Source: Pseudomonadota bacterium (GTDB lineage: Bacteria; Pseudomonadota; Gammaproteobacteria; Xanthomonadales; Xanthomonadaceae). Taken from it: a stretch of 64,000 bases of DNA. Positions 58,970-64,000 of this stretch are shown here, piece after piece; position 1 is the stretch's first letter; the number at the start of each line of letters is the position of its first letter. Below the pieces are notes generated by a model that saw only the letters and a list, made by a program, of their open reading frames with translations, did no database searches and was not told the origin of the DNA. The stretch covers positions 1 through 64,000 of the forward strand of contig JAEWFT010000016.1 of the NCBI GenBank assembly GCA_023388715.1, read 5' to 3'. The translations under genes were made by a program, and so were the position numbers.

Positions 58970-60949
58970 CTAGTCGCAATCGGCGCCGCGTCCGCGGGGT
59001 CGGCATTGGCTCGGGAAACCATGCTTCTGCCAGTAGGCCAGGATCCCAGACTCACGCAGGTGGCGCTGGAACGCGGGCGTCTGGCGCAGGTGCGCAAGGC
59101 CCCGCGTCCACAGCAGGTCGACCCCCGCGGAGTCGCGCCCGCGTGCGGCCAGCAGGCGCGCGACCAGGGCATCCGCCGCTGCCCCGGTGTCCGCCCCGAA
59201 CACGCCTGCAAGGTTGGCCTGCCCGGGATGCTCGCGTTCGTAGCGCTGCAGTTCGGCGCGCGCCTGTGGCCAGAGCGTTGCGTCCATCAGCGCGCGGGTG
59301 ACCGCCAACGTCGACGGCCCCAGCCGGCCCGTGGCCGGATGCGACCTGCCGGCCCCGGCGTAGGCTTGGGCCAGGCGCAGGGCGGATGCAAGATCTTCGC
59401 GCGACACCGCGTTGAACCAGCGGGCGTGGAGGGTGCGGGCATCGCCGTCCTGAAGCAATTGCAGCGCTTCCTCGTGCTTGCCGCGAAGATCCAGCACGCG
59501 TGCCAGCTGGTAACGTGCGCCGGGGTTGAGCGGGTCGCGCAGCAGGCTTTCGCGCGCATGCAGCTCGGCCTGGTCCAGGTAGCCGAGGCTTGCCAGCGCC
59601 GTGGCGCGGTCGTGGTGGACGTACGACAGCCCGGGCGCCAGCGCCAGCGCGTGGTCCAGCCGCGCCATGCAGGCTTCCCAACGCGCATGGCGACAGTCGT
59701 CGGCACCGAGCACCAGGTACGGCTCGTAGCGCGACGGATCCAGGCGCAGGGCCAGCCGCGCCTCGCGGACTGCTTCGGCGGCCAGCGCGGGCTGGAGTTC
59801 CGGCTTCCGCGCGCCGTGGATGCGCAGCGCCAGCGCCAGCCAGGCGCGCGTGCGCGCATCGTCGGGACGTTCCACCGCCAGCGCGCGCAACGTGGAGACG
59901 GCCGTGGCGATCGAGTCTTCGGCCGGCAGGTCGAGGCGAAGGGCAAGCACGCGCGCATCCATGAAGCGGCGCTGGTAGCCGGCATCACCGCCGCGTGCAT
60001 CCGGCACCGCCAGCCCGAGCTTGAGCGTGAGCGAGTTCGCCACCGCGTCGGCGATGTCGCGCTGCAACGACAGCGTCTCGCTGGCGTCGCGATCGAACTC
60101 ACGCGTCCACAGCAGGCGGCCCGTGCCCGCTTCCATCATTCGCAGCCTGACCCGCAACTGCTCGCCGGATTGCTGCAGGTTGCCCTCCAGCGCATGGGTG
60201 ATGCCCAGGGCAGTGGCGCGGTTGTCCACCGGCGACGCGTCGAGGCGACGCGTGGAGTCGTGGGCAATCAACCGCAATCCTTCGATGCGGGACAGGCTGC
60301 AGATCAGCTCCTCGCTGAGGCCCTCGGCAAGGATGCGGGTGCCGCTGTCGGTGCTGATCGCCTTGAGCGGCACCACCACCAGCGTGGGGGTGGTGGCCGC
60401 CGTGGAGGCCGCCGCCCGCGGAGTGGAGGCGGGGGGTGCATCGCGCGGCCATCCCTTCCACCCCGCGAACCCCAGCAGCGCAAGCAGCGGCAGGATCCAC
60501 GCCAGCTGCCGTGCCCGCGGGCGGGCGTGCCGCCGCCGCGTCCCGCCTGGAACCGCTGGAGCGAGCACGGCCTCTGGCGTGGGTGTGGATTCGGGGTCGG
60601 GCGGCTGGACGTCTGCCGCGACACGCGTCTCCTCGGGCAGGTCGAACCGGTAGCCGACCCTGTGCACGGTGTGCAGGTACCGCGGCGCGTGGGCGTCCTC
60701 GCCGAGGGCATGCCGCAGCAGGGTCATCACCCTGTTCAGCACGCCGGGCGTGACGTGCCGGTGGCCCCAGACCGCGTCGAGGATCTCGTCCCGGCTGAAG
60801 ACCCGGCCGGGTGCCTGCGCGAGCAACGCCAGTACGGCGAACGCCTTGGGCTCCAGCGGCTGCGCGCTGCCGGCGCGGGTGAGGCGATGACCGAGGAAGT
60901 CGATCGTCACGTCGTCGAAGCTCAGGCAACTCGGGTCGGGCGCGTGCAT
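58970..60949 (-). CDS. Membrane-anchored winged-helix regulator with TPR domain (CadC-like)
   Basis: A 659-residue regulator in the style of CadC/ToxR. An OmpR-type winged helix fills residues 5-105 (LEPKAFAVLALLAQAPGRVFSRDEILDAVW, then HTVHRVGYRFDLP). A Pro-rich linker, a single membrane helix at about 149-165 and a periplasmic part follow. The latter opens with a TolB/FlgO-like domain (TPTLVVVPLKAISTDSG, ITHALEGNLQQSGEQLRVRLRM) and ends in TPR repeats. It could sense an envelope state and act directly on DNA. It is divergent from the beta-propeller protein gene, a likely target. Confidence 0.85.
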   Translation of the reverse strand: MHAPDPSCLSFDDVTIDFLGHRLTRAGSAQPLEPKAFAVLALLAQAPGRVFSRDEILDAVWGHRHVTPGVLNRVMTLLRHALGEDAHAPRYLHTVHRVGYRFDLPEETRVAADVQPPDPESTPTPEAVLAPAVPGGTRRRHARPRARQLAWILPLLALLGFAGWKGWPRDAPPASTPRAAASTAATTPTLVVVPLKAISTDSGTRILAEGLSEELICSLSRIEGLRLIAHDSTRRLDASPVDNRATALGITHALEGNLQQSGEQLRVRLRMMEAGTGRLLWTREFDRDASETLSLQRDIADAVANSLTLKLGLAVPDARGGDAGYQRRFMDARVLALRLDLPAEDSIATAVSTLRALAVERPDDARTRAWLALALRIHGARKPELQPALAAEAVREARLALRLDPSRYEPYLVLGADDCRHARWEACMARLDHALALAPGLSYVHHDRATALASLGYLDQAELHARESLLRDPLNPGARYQLARVLDLRGKHEEALQLLQDGDARTLHARWFNAVSREDLASALRLAQAYAGAGRSHPATGRLGPSTLAVTRALMDATLWPQARAELQRYEREHPGQANLAGVFGADTGAAADALVARLLAARGRDSAGVDLLWTRGLAHLRQTPAFQRHLRESGILAYWQKHGFPSQCRPRGRGADCD

Positions 60950-61187
60950 GGGGCGACGCCGGGTAGCGGAGGTCTTACTGGATAACGGAAAAGGGCTTGC
61001 GCGGCGGCCCCAAGGATTCCCCAAGCTTTCCAACCCCGCCCTGCGCAATGCCTTTGCCGCCCCTCAAGACTGCAGCCGGCGGCGGGAGGAGTCTGGCGTG
61101 ACGGATCGCCCGCTGTCGGAGGCAAGCCTTCGCCAACCCGTGAGCGCCCGTGCCTCCCGCCCGTCTCTGAATCGAAGGAGCCAACCC

Positions 61188-62162
61188 ATGAAGCGCACCC
61201 ACCCTGCCATCGCCATTGCCCTGACCCTGGCGCTGTCGAACGTCGCGGAAGCAAGGCAGTACGGTCCCTGGAACGACCCGCAGCCGGTGAACACCATCAA
61301 TACCGTGATGGCCGCCGAAGGTTGCCCGATCGAATCGCGCGATGGCCTCAGCCTGTACATCGCGTCCAACCGTGGCGCCGTGGGCGCCCAGGGCAAGCTC
61401 GACGTCTATCGCGCGCAGCGTGATGCCATCGGCGCCGACTGGGGCGAACCGCAGAATCTGGGCCCCGTCGTCAATACGCCCGAGTTCGACTATTGCCCGA
61501 CCCCGTTGCAGGGCCGCTGGCTTATGTTCGTCACGTCGCAGGCCACCGCCGGAGACTGCTTCCCCGGCGAAGCGGCGCCGTCCGCCCCGCCCGGTTCACC
61601 GGCGCCGGGCGACATCTACCTCACCCGCGAGAACCCGGCGCACGGCTGGACGCAGCCGCTCAACCTGGGGTGCTTCCCCCATGGGCCAAACACGCGGGAT
61701 TATGAATTCAGCCCGTCACTGGTGGAGACGGCGGAGGGAACGTGGCTGTTCTTCTCCAGCAATGGCTACCCGGACAGCCAGGGCCACGACATCTACGTGA
61801 GCCGGGTGCTGGACGACGGGACGGTGACGCCGGGCCAGCGCGTGGCCGAACTGAGCACCGCGTACGACGATCGCATGCCGAACGTGAGCAAGGACGGTCG
61901 CGAGATCGTGTTCAGTTCGACGCGGCCGGGGACCGCCGGAAGCCACGACATCTATGTCTCCACGCGGTCAGACACCGGCGCCACATGGGCCGCGCCGGAG
62001 CGGATCGACAATCCCTTCATCAATACCGCTGCATCGGAAACCCGCGCATCGCTGTCGGGCGATGGCAGCCGGCTGTATTTCGGGCGCAAGCTGGATGCGA
62101 GCGATCCCGGGGACATTTTTGTCAGCACGCGGGACAAGCTGACCGGCAAGCGCGCCAGGTAG
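61188..62162 (+). CDS. Secreted TolB-like beta-propeller (PD40) protein
   Basis: An exported protein of 324 residues. The signal peptide ends SNVAEA before RQYGPW. The mature part contains PD40-type beta-propeller repeats (DGLSLYIASNRG, YEFSPSLVETAEGTWLFFSSNGYPD, MPNVSKDGREIVFSSTRPG, TRASLSGDGSRLYFGRKL). Such propellers bind peptides or proteins; the partner is unknown. AAGGAG lies 7 bases before the ATG. It is divergent from the CadC-like regulator across a 238-base region, in which I see no clear promoter or repeat. Confidence 0.82.
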   Translation: MKRTHPAIAIALTLALSNVAEARQYGPWNDPQPVNTINTVMAAEGCPIESRDGLSLYIASNRGAVGAQGKLDVYRAQRDAIGADWGEPQNLGPVVNTPEFDYCPTPLQGRWLMFVTSQATAGDCFPGEAAPSAPPGSPAPGDIYLTRENPAHGWTQPLNLGCFPHGPNTRDYEFSPSLVETAEGTWLFFSSNGYPDSQGHDIYVSRVLDDGTVTPGQRVAELSTAYDDRMPNVSKDGREIVFSSTRPGTAGSHDIYVSTRSDTGATWAAPERIDNPFINTAASETRASLSGDGSRLYFGRKLDASDPGDIFVSTRDKLTGKRAR

Positions 62163-62215
62163 CCCGTCGCGAGCGCGTCGCGACGGGGTCCATTGTCCTC
62201 GCCGCGACGCGCGCC

Positions 62216-64000
62216 TCAGCCCGCCTGCAGCCCGTGTCCGCCGCGCTGGCGGAAGCGGCGGGCGAACCAGTCGCCGATGTCGTGCAGCACGGTGTAGGCG
62301 GCCGGCACCACGATCAGGCTCAGCGCGGTGGAGGTGATCAGCCCGCCGATCACCGCCCACGCCATCGGCGCGCGCATCGAGGCGTCGCCGGACATGCCCA
62401 GCGCCAGCGGCGCCATCCCCGCGCCCATCGCGATGGTGGTCATGATCACCGGGCGCGCGCGCTTGCGGCAGGCGTCGACCAGCGCATCGTGCTGGCTCAG
62501 GCCGTGCTGGTCCTCGGCCATCACCGCATAGTCCACCAGCAGGATCGAGTTCTTGCTGGCGATGCCCATCAGCATCAGCATCCCGATCAGCGCCGGCAGG
62601 CTGAGCATGTTGTTGGTCAGCAGCAGCGCGCCGAACGCGCCGCCGGCGCACAGCGGGATCGCGGTGAGGATGGTCAGCGGCTGCATCGGGTGCTTGAACA
62701 GCAGCAGCAGCACCATGTAGATGCAGGCGATGCCCGCCGCCATCGCCATCAGGAAGCCGGTGAACATTTCCACGAAGATCTCGGTGTCGCCGGTGTTGAG
62801 GAACGACACCGCCGACGGCAGGTTGCGCACCGCCGGCAACGCCTGCACCTCCTGCATCACCTCCCCCAGCGGCCGGCCATTGAGCTCGGCGGTGAGGGTG
62901 ACGTTGCGCTGGCGCTGGTAGCGGCTGACCACCGACGGCCCACTGCCTTCGCGGATCTCGGCGGCCGCATCCAGCGGAACCGGACCCTGCAGGCCGCGCA
63001 CCTGCAATTGGCCGATGGTCGCCGGGTCGCGCAGCGCGTCGCGCGCGAAGCCGACCCGGATCGGCACCTGGCGGTCCGGCAGGTTGAGCTTGGCCATGCG
63101 CTGGGTGTAGTCGCCGGCGGTGGCGATCCGCGCGGCCTCGGCGATCGAGGAGGTGGACACGCCAAGGTCGGCCGCGCGCGCCGGATCCGGCAGGATCTGC
63201 AGTTCTGGGCGCAGCAGCGAGGCCGACGAGGAAATGCTGCCAAGGCCCGGCAGCGTGCGCAGGTCGCGCTCCACCGCCTGCGCCGCCACGTGCAGCGCAT
63301 TCGGATCGTCGCTTGCGAGGACCAGCATCAGCTGCGCGCCGGGTTCGGCGCTGACGAAGCTGCTGCGCACGCCGGGCAGGTTGCCCATGCGCGCACGCAC
63401 GTCCTGTTCCAGTTCCTGCTGGCTGCGCTTGCGGTCGTCGGCGCTGCCCCAGGACAGGGTCAGCACCGCCTTTCGCGCATCGGCGCTTCCCGAGCGCGCC
63501 GGATCGCCGACGTCGGGGACCGAGCCCACCTGCGCGAACACCTGCTGCAGTTCGGGGATGCCGTCGAGGAGCGCGCGCGCGCGCTCGGCCACCTGCACCG
63601 TGTCCTCCACCCTTGCGCCCGGCGGCAACTCCACCGACAGCATGCTGCGGCCGTTGTCCGACTGGGCGATGAAGGTGGTCGGGATGAACGGGATCAGCGC
63701 CAGCGAGCCGATGAACAGCGCCAGCGCGGCCAGCAGGGTCTTCCAGCGGTTGTGCAGGACCCAGTCCACCCAGCCCAGGTAGCGCTTCATCAGGCGACCT
63801 TCGACGGGCTCTGCGGCGTGCGGCTTGAGCAGGTACGCCGCCATCATCGGCGTGAGCAGGCGCGCCACCAGCAGCGAGAACATCACCGCCGTGGCCGCGG
63901 TCCAGCCGAATTCCTTGAAGAACTTGCCGGCGATGCCGGGCATGAAGGCCACCGGCACGAACACCGCGGCCAGCGTGACCGAGGTGGCGATCACCGCGGT
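62216..64000 (-). CDS. RND efflux pump permease, HAE1 family (partial, N-terminus outside window)
   Basis: C-terminal part (about 595 residues) of an AcrB/MexB-like inner-membrane drug efflux pump. Visible are helices of the second half (LTAIPLCAGGAFGALLLT, LIGMLMLMGIASKNSILLVDYA), the conserved segment following them (ARPVIMTTIAMGAGMAPLALG), and the periplasmic docking domain with AQSDNGRSMLSVELPPGARVEDTV. The motif TTFIAQSDNGRSM places it in the HAE1 group. The gene runs off the right edge. The membrane-fusion partner is presumably upstream, outside the window. Confidence 0.92.
   Translation of the reverse strand, partial: TAVIATSVTLAAVFVPVAFMPGIAGKFFKEFGWTAATAVMFSLLVARLLTPMMAAYLLKPHAAEPVEGRLMKRYLGWVDWVLHNRWKTLLAALALFIGSLALIPFIPTTFIAQSDNGRSMLSVELPPGARVEDTVQVAERARALLDGIPELQQVFAQVGSVPDVGDPARSGSADARKAVLTLSWGSADDRKRSQQELEQDVRARMGNLPGVRSSFVSAEPGAQLMLVLASDDPNALHVAAQAVERDLRTLPGLGSISSSASLLRPELQILPDPARAADLGVSTSSIAEAARIATAGDYTQRMAKLNLPDRQVPIRVGFARDALRDPATIGQLQVRGLQGPVPLDAAAEIREGSGPSVVSRYQRQRNVTLTAELNGRPLGEVMQEVQALPAVRNLPSAVSFLNTGDTEIFVEMFTGFLMAMAAGIACIYMVLLLLFKHPMQPLTILTAIPLCAGGAFGALLLTNNMLSLPALIGMLMLMGIASKNSILLVDYAVMAEDQHGLSQHDALVDACRKRARPVIMTTIAMGAGMAPLALGMSGDASMRAPMAWAVIGGLITSTALSLIVVPAAYTVLHDIGDWFARRFRQRGGHGLQAG

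Overview
The window reads as a GC-rich chromosome of a gammaproteobacterium of the Xanthomonas/Lysobacter group (order Lysobacterales). It carries the replication-origin neighbourhood. The gene order dnaA-dnaN-recF-gyrB, followed by an M48 protease, a TPR protein, tonB-exbB-exbD1-exbD2 and pdxJ, is the order I know from the start of Xanthomonas chromosomes. The genus itself cannot be fixed from the sequence. I see no tRNA or rRNA gene, insertion sequence, prophage or CRISPR array. Coding density is very high and no gene-free stretch reaches 300 bases. Because of the GC richness, nearly every gene carries long open frames on the other strand; these are left out.

Layout. 1-3454: a truncated MFS exporter, a DUF2239 protein, a thioredoxin-reductase-like flavoprotein, folE and a DUF2789 protein, all on the minus strand. 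3595-14637: an M13 metallopeptidase and the overlapping recC-recB-recD operon. 14819-18163: a glycine-zipper protein, rmuC and an RlmI-type rRNA methyltransferase. 18208-25233: a yybP-ykoY (Mn2+) riboswitch in front of a TerC/Alx membrane protein, then a rhomboid protease, a patatin lipoprotein, phhA, two small envelope genes, and a NarL-type two-component pair. 25237-34604: a MgtC/DUF4010 membrane protein, fbp, a second kinase/receiver pair, an SLC13/TrkA-C permease, a pirin, a PA0069-type radical SAM protein, cardiolipin synthase and a small membrane protein. 34616-40185: pdxJ facing the TonB-ExbB-ExbD1-ExbD2 energiser operon, a TPR protein and an M48 lipoprotein protease.

40358-50700 is the origin block. 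gyrB, recF, dnaN and dnaA run leftward; rpmH, rnpA, yidC and mnmE run rightward. The dnaA-dnaN gap has an AT-rich stretch beside a cluster of DnaA-box-like sites and is the best oriC candidate. A perfect DnaA box also lies in the dnaA-rpmH gap. Three parS-like 16-mers lie between 42939 and 44069, two of them inside recF.

50788-64000: a lipoprotein with a TonB C-terminal domain; a tight five-gene operon (membrane protein, XRE regulator, secreted TAP-like hydrolase, NatAB-like ABC exporter) headed by a good promoter and an 18-bp inverted repeat; a ferredoxin-NADP reductase divergent from a second ABC exporter; a membrane-anchored winged-helix/TPR regulator divergent from a beta-propeller secreted protein; and the C-terminal part of an RND efflux pump.

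No classical defence island is present. The least explained module is the XRE/membrane protein/hydrolase/ABC operon at 51907-56307. The most informative non-coding elements are the riboswitch at 18208, the parS cluster and the operator at 56257.
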